Shown here piece by piece: positions 1 through 12,612 of a DNA stretch of 64,000 nt (its first letter is position 1; each line of letters begins with the position of its first letter). The notes below the pieces were generated by a model. The model worked only from the letters and a program-made list of their open reading frames with translations, was not told the origin of the DNA and ran no database searches. A program made the position numbers and the translations under genes. The stretch is from Holacanthus passer. Taxonomy: Eukaryota > Chordata > Actinopteri > Pomacanthidae. Where the stretch lies: positions 496,001 to 560,000 of the forward strand of contig JAFREQ010000021.1 in assembly GCA_025331565.1 (NCBI GenBank), given 5' to 3'.

Positions 1-140
1 CTGTAAGAGAAGACAGATCATCTCATCTCTTATCTCAGATCAGAGGAGTTGATGTTTGTGCCACAGTAAATAACACAGTTGATGCTCAGTAAAGGCTCAA
101 GTTCAAACTTTAGCCTGAACCAAATCCAACCAATCACATT

Positions 141-285
141 ACAGGTGTGAATGTGAGCGTGAATGGTTGTTTCTGTCCGACCACCATCCAGTCCACCTCT
201 CAGCCGACGTCAGCTGGGATCGGCTCCAGCCCTACCTGACCCTGCAGACGATCAGTGGTTATAGATAATGCATGGTTGCATGCCA
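141..285 (+). repeat. teleost dispersed repeat 3' part (CAGCTGGGAT-type)
   Basis: The strings GTGTGAATGTGAGCGTGAAT, CAGCTGGGATCGGCTCCAG and GTTATAGATAATGCATGG occur in the order found in a very common ray-finned-fish dispersed repeat. Recognition is from memory of the phrase, so the class is not assigned. Confidence 0.6.
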
Positions 286-2480
286 TCTTCACCAGACTTA
301 AAAAATTTGAGCAGCGAGCTTAGTGGTGGGGGTCTTGAAACCAGCTGGTAAACTGGTTTTGGGTGTCTGCACCAGAGTCTCAGAAGTAAAGCGAGGCGTT
401 GATGGATATATACACGGAGACATATCTGGTAGGTGTGATCTCAGCTGCAGTCTCGAAGTTAATTTGAGCCACACTCTCTCCATCGAACCAAACGTGACTC
501 CTATGTTCTTAGTAATTGAAGAAACAGTGAGCTGCCCCTCCCTCCCTGTCAAACTTTTTGTTTTGATTCCACCCACAGGACCCCCGGCTCCGGCTGTTGG
601 GCGCTCCTGTCACTCATCCAGCCCCAGTGATGGAGGTGTGGCGGAAGAGGAGGTGGTGGTGGTGGTTGTTGGGGATGTGTGATGTGTTGTGACAGCGGGA
701 GCCGGGGCTGGCGGGCGGTCACCATGCGGCACCATATTGCCGGGCTCCCCGGGGATGAGGGATCAGCATGCCAGCCTTGCCAAGAAGTGCTAATAGGCGC
801 AACACGTCTTGCTTTCACACATTAAGGCAAGCGAAGGGTGACAGATCAGAGCTGTGATACTGCCGCCTGCAAGGGGGAAAAAAGGGGCCACACCGCCCGT
901 TTGCCATGCAGCGCAGGCTAATGATGAAAACTCCCCGAGTCGAGCAATGTGCCCACCAATCAGCGAGCCGCCGCGCAGACAGACGTGTCTCCACCTCCCT
1001 CCCGTCACCAAGTCGAGACCGGTGCGGCCTCGCTCTTCGCCGGAGTGATGCTCAACTCCATATTGTAACTGACAATAAAGCTACAAGTGTTGAAACAGGA
1101 TCAACACTTTTTCGTAGAAGACGTTCGCGTTCTCACCCAAAGCGGCCGAGGTCAAGTGGGCTGCTCCGGGCTACAACACCTTTGTCACATCTGTTACCAG
1201 AACCCGCAGCTTGGATGGAGTCTGCTGAGCTGAGCGTTTGGCTGTGGAAAGGAAACGAGAGCTTCTGTGCACTCACTCTTGTTGCTTCCACCTCAGGGGC
1301 CATATGGTTGATTTGGCAGATTCTCAAGCACCTGCCTCCATTTGTTTGGCTCAAAGATGATTTGAAAGCGTTCGTATCGAGTATGTTTGAATCCAGTTTC
1401 CTGCTTCAGAGAAATTTTCACATTGAGTTTCTATAATTAATAAACATTGCCGGCAGTGCAATCTCTTTAAGAAAGAGATATTTGTATGTGCATCATTTGT
1501 GAGGATAACTATTGTTTGTGTGCATTGAGAAACATTTCTGTGGAGAGAGTCATTTTTTAAAAAATCCTGAAATACATTTTTACAATACTGAGACTGATTG
1601 ACTCCATACGTTGGTGTCAAACAGATCACGCCCATCCAAATCTGCGTTTAGGCTCTGTCTATACTTCAGGGGATTTTCTGCTTCTCCCTCATCGTGTGCA
1701 CTATATCATCCTTTTCTTAGTAACTCATTAAGCCCTTGGTTGAAATCCTCTTGTGGCTGAATGAGGAAGCCTGAAACCAGGAGAGTGGAGTCTGTGTGGA
1801 GTTTGTAGTTTCCACCCTGAAAACCTGTTTTCAACCTTTACAATAATTTTCACGTGGTTCTGAAAATCTCTCTCTTCCAGCCAGCGTGATCTCAGCTGGT
1901 CGGACACGAACCCAGGCCGCCTTCAGAAAGGTCATTTCTTCCATGTCAGTGGGGCAAAGATGAACTCGGGCATCTGAGAGCCATTTCATCTGGATGGATT
2001 CTCTGTGTGGAGCCTTGTGATACGTCAGCGGCTGCCTGTTCTCGATCAAATATTAAAGTGAGAGGCAGCGCTGACAGTAAAACCCGGCACCTCTTAGAAA
2101 AGCTCCGTCCTAATACTGACTGTCGTTACCTTCTAACATCCATAATGGATAACGTGTTGTGGATAAGAACATGCTAATATGGATGTTTGCGCTTCATTCA
2201 GATTCTGCATGAGGCTAAATTTTTCATACAGGATCCAAGAGGATGTCTTTGGCTTTACAGCGCGACGGTTAATGCAGAATTAGACAATTATACATGAAAA
2301 TGAAATGAATGATTCATGGAGCCGGCGCTTCACCTCTGTGTCACCCCTGATGTTAGTGCTGGAGGGGTCACGTGAAAAAAAGTTAGATTTTGCTCTGTTC
2401 AGTCACATCCGTGCTCAACAGAACGACTGTACTTATGTGTAGAGTTTACTTGCAAACACATACACAAACAGTCTTAATGT
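286..2480. other. intergenic DNA, no supported gene
   Basis: Open frames here (for example 906-1436) have no domain-like content. A G/C-richer patch at 570-1060 carries (GGT)n-like runs. Nothing recognisable as an exon. Confidence 0.6.
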
Positions 2481-2494
2481 CAGTGCTTCGTTAC

Positions 2495-2545
2495 AATAAA
2501 CAATGTGACCAAAAGTATGTGGACAACCTTGTCTGCATCTGGGAC
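2495..2545 (+). repeat. Tc/mariner-type terminal fragment
   Basis: GACCAAAAGTATGTGGACAA matches the termini of the element at 26163-27098 (ACCAAAAGTATATGGACGCC and the complement of its other end). No partner end is visible nearby, so this is a solo or truncated copy. Confidence 0.4.
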
Positions 2546-2706
2546 AGAGTCAATCAGTTAAGCACAAACCTCTGCGTTATCTCTTCAGCACCGTTCACTA
2601 AAACCTACCGACTGGCCAAGTTCCCGTCTCTCACTGTCTCTTTGTTTTCCACCACAACACCTCGACGTATAAACTTGACTGGCAATATTTTTCAACCTCT
2701 CTGTTG

Positions 2707-2730
2707 ATCCATCCATCCATCCATCCATCC
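2707..2730. repeat. (ATCC)n tetranucleotide repeat
   Basis: Six ATCC units followed by ACCC variants. Confidence 0.95.
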
Positions 2731-3718
2731 ACCCACCCCTCCCTCCCCCACTGACGCCTCCAGTCCCTGGGGCCACGCTATGCTTGCTGAAGCGCTGTGT
2801 TGTGAGCGAGTGCTCGGCCTGCCATCAATATGGGTGAGTTACAGAGGTCGCCGGTTCAAACGCAGTTCACCGCTGCACGCCGACACTGGCTGAGGCTCCA
2901 CCCGTGCAGATGACGTGTGTTGGAGTGACTGAACGTGTGTGTGTGTGTTAGGATGTATATGTGTGCGTGCACATGTGTGGGTATATGTGTGTGTTCTGTC
3001 TTCGTCCTTGCATGAATATGTGTTTGTGTGTCATGTATGTATTTCTTGGCTTGCGTGTTTGCTCACTCGGAGGCCTTCGATCTGTGGCCCGGGCCGTCTG
3101 CCAGCTGACATAATGAACATGTTGTCAGTGAGGCATGTGGGACAGCAGCACTGATTCCTACTAGAACAGCAGGTGGTGAATCTGTGCCTGATCAGCTGTA
3201 TCACTGCAGAAAGCTCAGTCACTGAAAGGAAAATGTCACGCAGCAATCAATGCTACGGTAGTAATCACGCTGCTGCTGCACTGAGGAGCTCTTTGCACAT
3301 GCATGCGACACGTTGTGAGTGTTTCCAGGTCATATTCACAAACCCCATCTCCATCCACAATAAAGTGTTTCAACAATAGGAACAAAGCTAAACAACAACA
3401 TACAAATTCACAATTAAGTTGTTTTCTTTCACGTATTTTTCTTGCAACTTTTCCTTGTACACACTAAAACTATTTGTTTTACCTGTATTCACTCTCAAGC
3501 TTAATTGTTTCAGGTGTCGAAAATGACGGTTTAGTGTGAACAAACAGCAAAACGGTGAAAAATAAGTTTCCAAATTTAGAGCAACCATTTTAATGTGAAC
3601 GCAAGAGGAAGTGGAATCTACATTATTTCTAAGTAAAGATAGTTTTAGAAGTCAGGACACTTTTTGAGAACTGAGGACATTTTTGGACGGTGAAGACATC
3701 TTTTCTAAAGTAAGGACA

Positions 3719-4827
3719 TATAGTCAAGCTGGAAATTATTCATACCCCTGGCAACTTTTGACTTAAAGTTACTTTTATTCAACCAGCAAGTTTTTTTCTT
3801 GATTGGAAATGACACAGGCGTCTCGCAGAAGATGATAAGACGATGTACAAAAAAAAATAAATATATTTCTCAGCTTTTATTTACATTTGAACAAAAAGTG
3901 TCAGGTCCAAAATTATTCCTACCCTTTGAAAACTGTCACAGTCTATTGGAAAATCCAGAGTTCTGTACCATTCCAAATCATCCAAGCTGTTCTCAAGCAT
4001 CCTAATTACCCTGATTCATTGGGAACAGCTGTTTCAATCAACTCAGCAGGTGAAAAACAGCAGCTCTCTGCAGTTGCTTTGTGGACAGTCACGGCTAAGA
4101 CAAAGGAGCTCACTGAGGACCTGTGGCTGCTCACAAGTCAGCAAAGGGCTACAAGGCCATGTTTCAATGTTTTCAAGTTCCAGCCTTCACCATCCCCACA
4201 GTCAAACATGGTGATGGGAACCCAATGCTTTGGGGGTGTTTTCAGCCGATAGACCAGGGAACCTAATCACAGTAAACGGCACCATGAACAAAGAGCAATA
4301 CATCAGGATTCTCAACATCAACATCAAGCAGTCTGCAGAGAAACTCGGCCTTGGGCACCAGTGGACATTTCAGCACGACAACCACCCACAACGCACAGCG
4401 AAAGTGGCGAAGAAATGGTTAGCGGACAAAATCGTTAACGTCTTGCAGAGAATCTGTGGAAGGAGCTAAAGATCAGGGTGATGACAAGGAGACCCTCTGA
4501 CCTGAAAGAGTTGGAGCTCATCGCTAAAGATGAAAAATACCAGGGGAGACATGCAAAAAGCTGGTCAGCAATTATGGGAAGCGTTTGATTGCAATAAAGG
4601 CTTTTCCAAGATTGACAAGAGTATGAATCATTTTGGACACTTTTTGTTCAAATATAAATAAAAGCTGGGAAATAATTTTTTTCACAACGAAGCCTCTTGT
4701 ACATCGTCTCATTATCTCTGGGGAGACGCCTGTGTCATTTCCAATCAAGAAAAAACTTGCTGGTTGACTAAAAGTGACTTTCAGTCCAAAAACACCAGGG
4801 GTGTGATTAATTTCAGGCTTGACTGTA
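3719..4827 (+). mobile_element. decayed Tc1-like DNA transposon
   Basis: The element (3721-4825) has about 200-bp terminal inverted repeats. The left arm (3721 to about 3930) and right arm (about 4615-4825, inverted) share AACCAGCAAGTTTTTT, TTGATTGGAAATGACACAGG and CATTTGAACAAAAAGTGTC. It is flanked by TA (3719-3720, 4826-4827), the Tc1/mariner target duplication. Each arm holds an outer and an inner related motif (ATTATTCATACCCCTGG and AAATTATTCCTACCCTTTG on the left), the IR/DR layout of fish Tc1 elements. At 1.1 kb it is shorter than the usual 1.6 kb, implying internal deletion. Confidence 0.9.
4190..4600 (+). pseudogene. Tc1-like transposase C-terminal remnant
   Basis: The frame from about 4230 reads FSADRPGNLITVNGTMNKEQ and continues with SAEKLGLGHQWTFQHDN, the Tc1-type DDE transposase block around the second catalytic Asp. 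It then breaks shortly after WLADKI, with a stop at 4467-4469 followed by out-of-frame remnants. The N-terminal DNA-binding domain and first Asp region are missing. The preceding conserved piece (GDGNPMLWG) is in a different frame segment, so the gene is dead. Confidence 0.85.
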
Positions 4828-6223
4828 TTTTCAAAGTAAAGTAACATTTGGACAGAGATGTTGTCTTTTGGAAAGTGAATGCGTTTGGGTTTTTTTGTGT
4901 GTTCAATCACATATGTGTCAGATTTTACCTATTTTGTTTAAAGTGGAAATTCAAGAAGGGTTCAATAATAGTAGTTCACAAAGTCTCTTCTGGCAGTTTT
5001 CTTCTATTAAACCTCTTTTATCACTTATATGTGAATTTAATGGACTCCTGTCTTTGAGCAGCATGAACACATCGAGACCTGCTTTTGTTTTATAAGACAT
5101 ATACAAGACACACGGTGAGTAAATGTGACCTGGCCGGGCTTCTGCGGTGTGAAGTGGAGTGGAGCAAAGGTCTGTGGTTTACGTGGTTTATGTGGCCATC
5201 TAGTGGGCTGCTGAAACACTTCCCACATGGAAACCAAACATGGGATGGAAAATGTTTTTCTTCATCTGCAAATTTTTGCGCAGCTGTTGAAATGATGACA
5301 TGTTGTCGCTTTGAGTCCGAGAAGAGAAAAAAAAGAATAATTTTCACTTTCTGTCTGAAACAAAAAGTTGAAAATGACTATAGATATTTCAAAATGTGAA
5401 AACATGAAATAATTGACTGTGCAGCTGTCACTAAAACACATGTGGGCTTGGTTTAAGTGTAAGACTGAAGTGTTATGAATGAGGCCTCTAGTCGGGTTTG
5501 GACTAAGATCAAATACACAAAAACAGAAGCAGAAGGAAACGTCCTCAGCGGCTGCCAACACATTTAACTCATGCATGACTCACATTAACCCCCGGCCCCT
5601 AAATGAACACACTTCTGGTTGCTTTTAGCTTTTTAATGATCATCTGTTGATGATGATGCCACTATTTTCTGTCAGATTTACGTTAATGCAGTGAGAAATT
5701 TAGTTCTACAAGTTTTTCAGTTTGGTTCATTGTCTGTCATTAAGTGCTGCTGATGTCAATATATGTAAAACCACAGTGTGTGATTCTCACTGCTGAACAG
5801 TTCCTCTGCAGCTGCGTTAAAGTGCCTTGCTCAAAGAAACGTCAGAGCCGTTTGCTGATGGAAGAACGTCACAGTTCAAAAGAGAAATGACAAAGAAGAA
5901 GAACTGTGTCAGGGTCCTGTTGTGAACTTGGGGTCGACGTGTAAACACTGATGAACCAGCGTTACCTGCATCTGGGTTTTTCGTCCGACGTGCAAATAAC
6001 AAGTAAACACACCGAGACATTTTTTGAATGTGCAGATATTATACACTGACCTCGGTGCCAAAAGCAAGAGATGAGAAGCGACATGAGGATTATTGGAAAC
6101 CGTAACAGGGAGCGAAGTTGAAGAACTGTGACAGGAAACAGAAATGACAAAATACCTGTGACTTCTAAGAATTGTGTATTGTGTGTATGTATGTGATGCT
6201 GGTGTGTATGTACAGTATCTGAA

Positions 6224-6225
<2 letters not shown>

Positions 6226-6262
<37 letters not shown>
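6226..6262. repeat. (TG)n microsatellite
   Basis: Uninterrupted TG run. Confidence 0.97.
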
Positions 6263-6264
<2 letters not shown>

Positions 6265-7481
6265 AGAGGGGCTGTTGTTTTTGATCAGTGAGCAGAAAGT
6301 GCTGCTTTTCATCACTTATTGACTGAGTGCGTGTGGTTTTTCTCTGTTAGCAGGCTTGTAATGCAGCTTCTAGTCTACCAGCCTTGTGGTTTTGTGGCCC
6401 GGATGGGTGGGTGCATTTTTCTTTTTCCTGGGGTAGTCTATGTATTGAGGTTAGCGGCACAGAGGTAAAGACGTAGGAAAGAAGCTTGGTAAGAAGGAGG
6501 GAGATAAACAAAATTACCTCGACTTCACACAAAACGAGTCGGGGGATTTTCTTTTTTTTTTTATGTGCACCAAGTTTAATATTTTGAAAATGTTGGCGTT
6601 TCCTTCATATTTACGACAGAAGCACTTTCAGTAAATTGGTTCATCGTTACTGAAATAATGTTGTCTGATGTGTTTTGTGTGATGAAACGAGCTTGGCAAC
6701 GTGAATGACTGGATGATGTCTGTCAGAAAATGCTTGTGCCTCCATCATTGCTGATGGTCCTTTCAATGGTTAATAAATCTGTATTAATGTGAAACAGGGC
6801 AGTGATAGCATGTTATAATGACTAATAAAAACATTTTGGGGTTTTCACCTCATGAACACATTTGAATGAAGGAACTGACAAAGTTTCATTTGTCGAAGGC
6901 ATCAAGTTTCAGTTATTAATTACAGTAAATCATTGATAGTCGTGGGGCTTTTCGTCTAAACGAGGTTAAACAGCCCATGAGACGGAAACGTAAAAATAGC
7001 TTCATTTTTGTCATCAATCTGTGCAGCGACACAGGGGAGACGTGTGAAATCTAGACTTTTATACATTAAATGCCCATCAATAAAAAAAGCAGGCTGTATT
7101 GAATCATCATCTGTGCTTTGAACATCTGATAGGTTCAGATTTTAATGAATGTATTAATGAACTAAGCAGCTACAAAGACAAACTAAAGTTCACACATCAC
7201 TTTAATATGAGCTCACAATCAAACTAACACATTTTATTCGTGCACTTGCAACTTAATCCTGATCTATGAACTTTGAATATTAGCTGTTAACTAATATCTG
7301 TTCGAGTCTGTTTCTTAATAATAATTGATAATTGGAGCGTGTCACGCCGGCGACGCCTGAGTGCTATCGACGGGTGACGTGGATGTGTTCACAGCGAGCT
7401 CGCCTCTTCTCAGCAGCAGCACCGGGCCCGACCGACTGAAACTAACAACATGATTACTGCTTCTCAGGGCTGTGCAGCCAC

Positions 7482-7524
7482 CACACACACACACACACAC
7501 ACACACAGAGAGGTTGTGATGGAG

Positions 7525-7550
<26 letters not shown>
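7482..7550. repeat. paired (CA)n and (TG)n microsatellites in inverted orientation
   Basis: (CA)13 at 7482-7507 and (TG)13 at 7524-7550 are separated by 16 bases, so one strand can fold back on itself. Confidence 0.95.
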
Positions 7551-7555
<5 letters not shown>

Positions 7556-9696
7556 GGCATTGTGCATATTGTATACTGTTGTCAAACCTAATTTAAAAGC
7601 CCACCTCTCTGCTGCTGAGTAGTTCTGCAGAAATCTCATCTGTCAAGTGGTGAATGATGTTTGTTCATAACATAACATCAACATGTCATTCTCAAACTGA
7701 GATTTATGAATACATTTCAGGCTTGAATTTCACTCCAGATAGGAGTTTGCTGTAAGAATCTGAAGCTCTTAACAAGATTTTTTAAAAACGAATTCCTCAC
7801 CGCACCGAGCCAAACTTTCTTTACCATCTTCCATTGATTTTCTCTTTCAAATATTTAACATCATAACCAGCAGTTGTTTCTTGTAGTTGGGATAATTCTA
7901 CACAATATTTATGCTTCTAAAAATGTTTCAAAAGCGTGTAAATTGAAGACAACCTGCCAAATTTTCACCCACATCTGTTCTTTTGAAATCCTCTTGACAC
8001 AAACTCCTGAAACGATTTCAAGCTTCGCGTGCGTCACAAGCTCCAAAGTTAACATCGGTAAAGAGAGAGGATGTAAAGTAGCAGCCAAGAGCAAACGACA
8101 TCATGGTTTGTGCATAAAGAAGACGCAGGTTCGTTCATCGCTTCAGTGCAAGTTCCAGTTTATTTATAGGAATATTTACAGACAGAGAGAGAAAGAAAAA
8201 GTGACTCTTCATATACCTCTGCTGTTACTTTCTTTTTGTTCTGCTAAAGTCCTTGAACGCCAGCGGTGCTGTTCCGCCACACGGACGCTGCAGAGTGGCC
8301 ATTACTTCTCATTAGTGTTGTGGAGAGTTCATTAGTGCTGAGGTCTCCGTGTGCGCTTAATGTTACTCAGGAGAACAACCTGACTCACATGGTTACTTAT
8401 AGGAGTGTGGAGCCTCACAAGAAATGAAAAATCAGACTCTTTGTTGGACCTAGCCGTTTGTCTCCTGAGTTCATCTGAGGGAAATTTCATAGTAAAGAAA
8501 GATTTCATTTTAATCTAAGGCTGACAGATGTGACTCTTCCAACACTGGGTTTATCTTTTAATCTCCTGAGTAAACCAGGGAGTCAGTTTGCAGTTAGGAC
8601 ACGAAAAAAGAGGAAAAACAGATGAGATGGTGTCAAAGTCCTGAACGTGAACTAGCGACTGTACTCTTCATGTGACGGACCTCAGCTCAGCTTGCGTGTG
8701 TGTGCGGATGTGCTGCAGAACGAGCATCTGTGTGAGCGGGCGTCTGCATCGCTGCTGCCGGCCAACAGGGCTGTGGTTGCTAACAACATCCCAGCACCAT
8801 TAACCACAACACACCATCTTTCCACACACCGACGCGAACAAGAAACCTGCTAACCGTGCCCTCTGCTTTTCAAAAAACAGGAAATACTTTGATGAGCCAA
8901 AGCCGGTTCTCTGATTGAGGGGGAGAAGAAAGTGCTGTTTGCATTTAAACAAAAAAAGCTTGGCTGCACTTTCAAATTAGTTCTAACGTAAAGTTTCTAA
9001 ATGCAGTTTAAGCTAATTTTATGAAGCTGACTGAGTCGTTTCGGATGCAACATTTCACCATCATCAGTGAAGACTTTGCACATTTGGATCATTGTGCTTC
9101 TTTCTGTCTTTGCTGCAAGAATAACCCGACTAGAAAAATGTGCATCAGAGACTTTCTTTATAATGACTGAAACCTTCAGAACAACATTCATTTTTGATTT
9201 TTTTCTTTAAACCTAGTGAACTTGTGGTTGTACAGTGACTGTATGACTGTGGAGTCAGTCCCGATCATTGATGTCATATGTGACAAAGCTTGAAAGTGCT
9301 CACTTTTACACATCCCACAGCTCAAAACTGATGGACTTTTACTCGTAGTTGGATATTAGTTGACTAGAGGACACACCACTACGCAGTGAGTAAGAGAGGA
9401 AAGGTGTCGGGTAGTACTTGTATATAACTGGCATATAGTTCGTATTCTGTGGTGGTGGCTAGGATTATATATACTGATTTACAGACACTCCAATTTGAAG
9501 GTGTTGAGTAATAGAGTACATGTTGCATTAGCCTTACACACTTGCAAAATACCTGTCTGTACACAACTTTAAATATTTTTACACAGAGTGATATAGGAAC
9601 AAACATAGAGTATAGAATAATTGGGAGTCATTAAAGCCCTCTTCGATTTAATGGTCAAGTATCTCCATGCTGCCTTATTGTACACCTCAGGATGTC

Positions 9697-10576
9697 TTAA
9701 AGGATAATTCCACTTTATTTGGACTCAGTGACAATAAAACTGTTAAATAGTTAAATCTGAGTGTGATGAAAACTAGTCTGCTGAGGAAGAAACACAAGCA
9801 GACACATGACCCTGACACAGAGGTCATGAAATGATCAACAGAGCAGGAAATAAGACTTTTATTCTTCACACTACTTTGAACTTCACCATTTTTCTCGTGA
9901 AATTCTGAGAAGTTTTCAGGGTTAACGCACAGGAATTGGTTGGTGGAGGTGTTCGACCACAGGATGACGCACAGCTCTTCTTTAAATAAAGTAATTGGTC
10001 GTGATGCAAACAAACAACACAACACAGAGAAGCTGATAATGATCCAGTTCAATCAAACCTTACATTAACTTCAACCAGGCCGTGTTGGATTAAATGTGAC
10101 TGACTTTGTCCTTTTCCTGACGAGCTTTTCCAATCAATTGTAGTATGATGGGATCAATCAATCAATGCTGATGCATCTCGTCTTGTGATCAATTCAGTTA
10201 CTCGCTCTTTAAATGTGTTGCCTCTATAATAATAATTTCTTGTGATAACAGTGAAGCTGCTCTTTATTTCAAGGAAGGCAGCTCGACTATAAAGCCTGGT
10301 TTCACTTTCTAGCAACCAACTGTGTCAGAGAAAAAACTGCTCGGCAGAAGAGTGAATATGAGATTTGTCTTTTAAATAAAGTGTGTGAACTTATCCTTTA
10401 GTGATGAAGCTAAGCTAATGAGCTTTATTTTCTCTCTTCAATAACCTTTAATTGAACAAAATGCCAGTTGAAAATCAACAAACTGGGTGAACACAGTTTC
10501 GTCATAACCAGTTTAACCAATATCCAAATTTACTAAAATAAGGTCCAAGTGGTTTTAAACTGGAGTTATCCTTTAA
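9697..10576. mobile_element. nonautonomous element with inverted termini and TTAA flanks
   Basis: The left end is TTAA-AGGATAATTCCACTTT. The right end, read inverted, is TTAA-AGGATAACTCCAGTTT. The TTAA ends and length near 0.88 kb suit a nonautonomous DNA transposon with TTAA preference (piggyBac-like is possible). No transposase is seen inside. A similar end, TTTAAAGGATAAATCTG, recurs at 28252. Confidence 0.6.
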
Positions 10577-12483
10577 TCTAATAATCCCTGACTCCCACTG
10601 CTGAACTCTCTTTTCTTCAAACCTTCAGCCTGGAACAAAGCCTCCAGAGCTCGTCGAGATTCGGTGCGTTGCTCAAGAGTACTTCAGGTGGGCAGAAGTG
10701 AGCCGACGCGAGGACTTGAAACCTGTGTCCTACATCATCCTGCTGCCACAATCACTGTCATATGTGCTCTAATCTGCCGCATTTCACCTCCTCAGTGACT
10801 TCAAACCGGTTAAAATGCATGGGTGGTTGTGCGGGGACATCCCCACATTAGAAACTGCACATGTAACCGAAAGCCTCACATTAGCTGACATCAGTGTAAC
10901 TTTGTGTTTTTTCTCTTTTTTTTTTTCAAAAAAGAAGTTCAAGTCCCCGCGAGTTAAGATTCCGCTTGTGATAAAAACTAAACCCATGTATCAAAAGAAG
11001 GAGTATTGTCATTGCTGAAACCCTGCAGAGAGAACTTTGCTGATTGGAGACGATGTTTCTGGAATCAGATCTCCGAGATAGAAATACAGTACGCTAAAAA
11101 TCCTGCCGCCGCCGCCGTCTCCTCCGAGCAGGTCCCAAGTCTTGATCTCATGCAGCCAGCTGAGCGCGTTGCGTTTGTCGTTTTTTTGTTGGGTGGTCTG
11201 GGCAGTCGTGACATCAAACTGTTTTGAAGGTCAGATCTTTAGGAAGACCGATGAGAATCCCAGTTGATAGTTGAAAGTCTTTGTACAGAAAAGTTTGATC
11301 TTCGACTCCTCTATATACAGCAGTGTGCAAGCACATGGGAGAGACACCAGCGTGAGACACGTGGTGCGTTAACATCTGCAAAAATATATCTTCATATTTT
11401 TTTGCCTTACAGGTTGACAATATAAATAGTAAATTACACATGGAAAATATATATGGGGACAGAAAACAGATATGCTAACTTAAAGTGCTAAGATACTTAG
11501 ATTTTTTTTTGAACAGGCCGCAAGCATAAAGGTAAATTCTGTCAAAAATATTCCCTCCACTCGTAGAGAAGCCACATCAGTGCCCCGCCCTGCAGGACAG
11601 CATCATAAACCGCCTCCGTCCACATGCTTTCACATTCATGTTCCCCAGATGCGTCAGTAGATGAAATGTGAGACTGGAATGTTTTTCTACCTTCTTAACT
11701 GAGACGAACGTCCTTGCTTGAGAGCGAACTGGCATCAAACCCTGATCGACAGACAATCAGTCCGAATTCCTTCACAGTGTCATTACGTCTTCACTTAATC
11801 CTCATTAAAATGACTTATCACCATCCCACATGACTTCTGTCAGATCATTTCAACAAGCCAGCTTCAACCAGATCACTGTCCTTGGCACTTACTGCACAGA
11901 ATCCGCTGTAAAATAAACTGTGTGTGTGTGTGTGTGTGTGAGATAGAAATGTCCAAGCAGGTGTTCAGTATTTAAAGCTAAGTGTAAAAAAAAGACGTCT
12001 CAGATCTCCCTGATCATTTACCCATGAGCCACTGAAACTTGGCGACATGCAGAGCCCCCGGACCTTCCAGCCTGCCTCTCATACCTCGTCTTTGGCTTAC
12101 TTTGCTAAATCAAAGTGTAGTACACTGTGAAGCGAAAAACAACACGACACCTGAAACTGTCTGAAACCACACGACAACACTCATAACAAAACGGCAGCAA
12201 CCAGAGCCAGTGATTATACAGGCAGAGCTGTGTTCAGGGGCGATCGGTGAAGGACTCTGCATGTGGACTCGCAAATCCAACACGGACCCGTGTTTAAGTA
12301 CGTCTCAAATATAACAGGCCCCTGCACCCATTTTGCATCCCTACCTATAGATTATCGCACATAGCCTCACGCTGTCAAATGAACCGCCTGTGATTTTGAC
12401 TTCCTGTTTGGCCGGGTCTGCCGGTCTCTTCCGTCATCTATAGGAGGAGAGCGCAGAGGAGTGCGGGCTGGACGCCGCCTCGC
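10577..12483 (-). other. tbkbp1 3' UTR and proximal 3' flank, end not resolved
   Basis: This stretch directly follows the stop codon. It must contain part or all of the 3' UTR, but I see no clear minus-strand AATAAA near the stop. The nearest AATAAA-type string (about 10434) lies inside the inverted-repeat element at 9697-10576. A (TG)n tract lies at 11919-11940. No coding frame is convincing. Confidence 0.5.
11919..11940. repeat. (TG)n microsatellite
   Basis: Eleven TG units. Confidence 0.95.
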
Positions 12484-12612
12484 TCAGATCTTGCTGTTCT
12501 CCAGGTGGGAGTCGATGTGCTTGATGAGGGCGTCGTCGGGATAACCGACGGGGAATATGAGCTGGCAGAGAGGGCAGCTTCGCATGTCGCTCTCCTCGGT
12601 CTCCATCCAGAG
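12484..12612 (-). CDS. tbkbp1: tbkbp1 last coding exon 9 (residues 598-639), C2H2 zinc finger
   Basis: The acceptor is GTTCTGCAG; 42 codons then TGA at 12486-12484. It reads LWMETEESDMRSCPLCQLIF and ends SHLENSKI. Cys610, Cys613, His629 and His633 form a C-x2-C-x15-H-x3-H finger like the UBZ-type ubiquitin-binding zinc fingers of TAX1BP1/optineurin-type adaptors. Its final residues are almost identical to the mammalian TBKBP1 C-terminus, which fixes the 3' end of the coding sequence. Confidence 0.96.
   Translation of the reverse strand, partial: LWMETEESDMRSCPLCQLIFPVGYPDDALIKHIDSHLENSKI

Larger units (their letters stand above)
4828..9690. other. intergenic DNA with microsatellites, no supported gene
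   Basis: AT-rich. It contains (TG)n at 6226-6262 and a mirrored (CA)n/(TG)n pair at 7482-7550. The longer frames (such as 7874-8335) show no recognisable domain. Confidence 0.6.

Noticed and set aside
906..1436. 176-codon plus-strand open frame
   Set aside because: Arg/Ser-rich start followed by unrelated hydrophobic sequence, no recognisable family, and overlapping open frames on the other strand.
2820..2900. Possible tRNA or SINE box B (GGTTCAAACGC)
   Set aside because: No matching A box or cloverleaf could be formed around it.
7874..8335. 153-codon plus-strand frame
   Set aside because: No domain, low-complexity Lys/Arg region, AT-rich intergenic setting.
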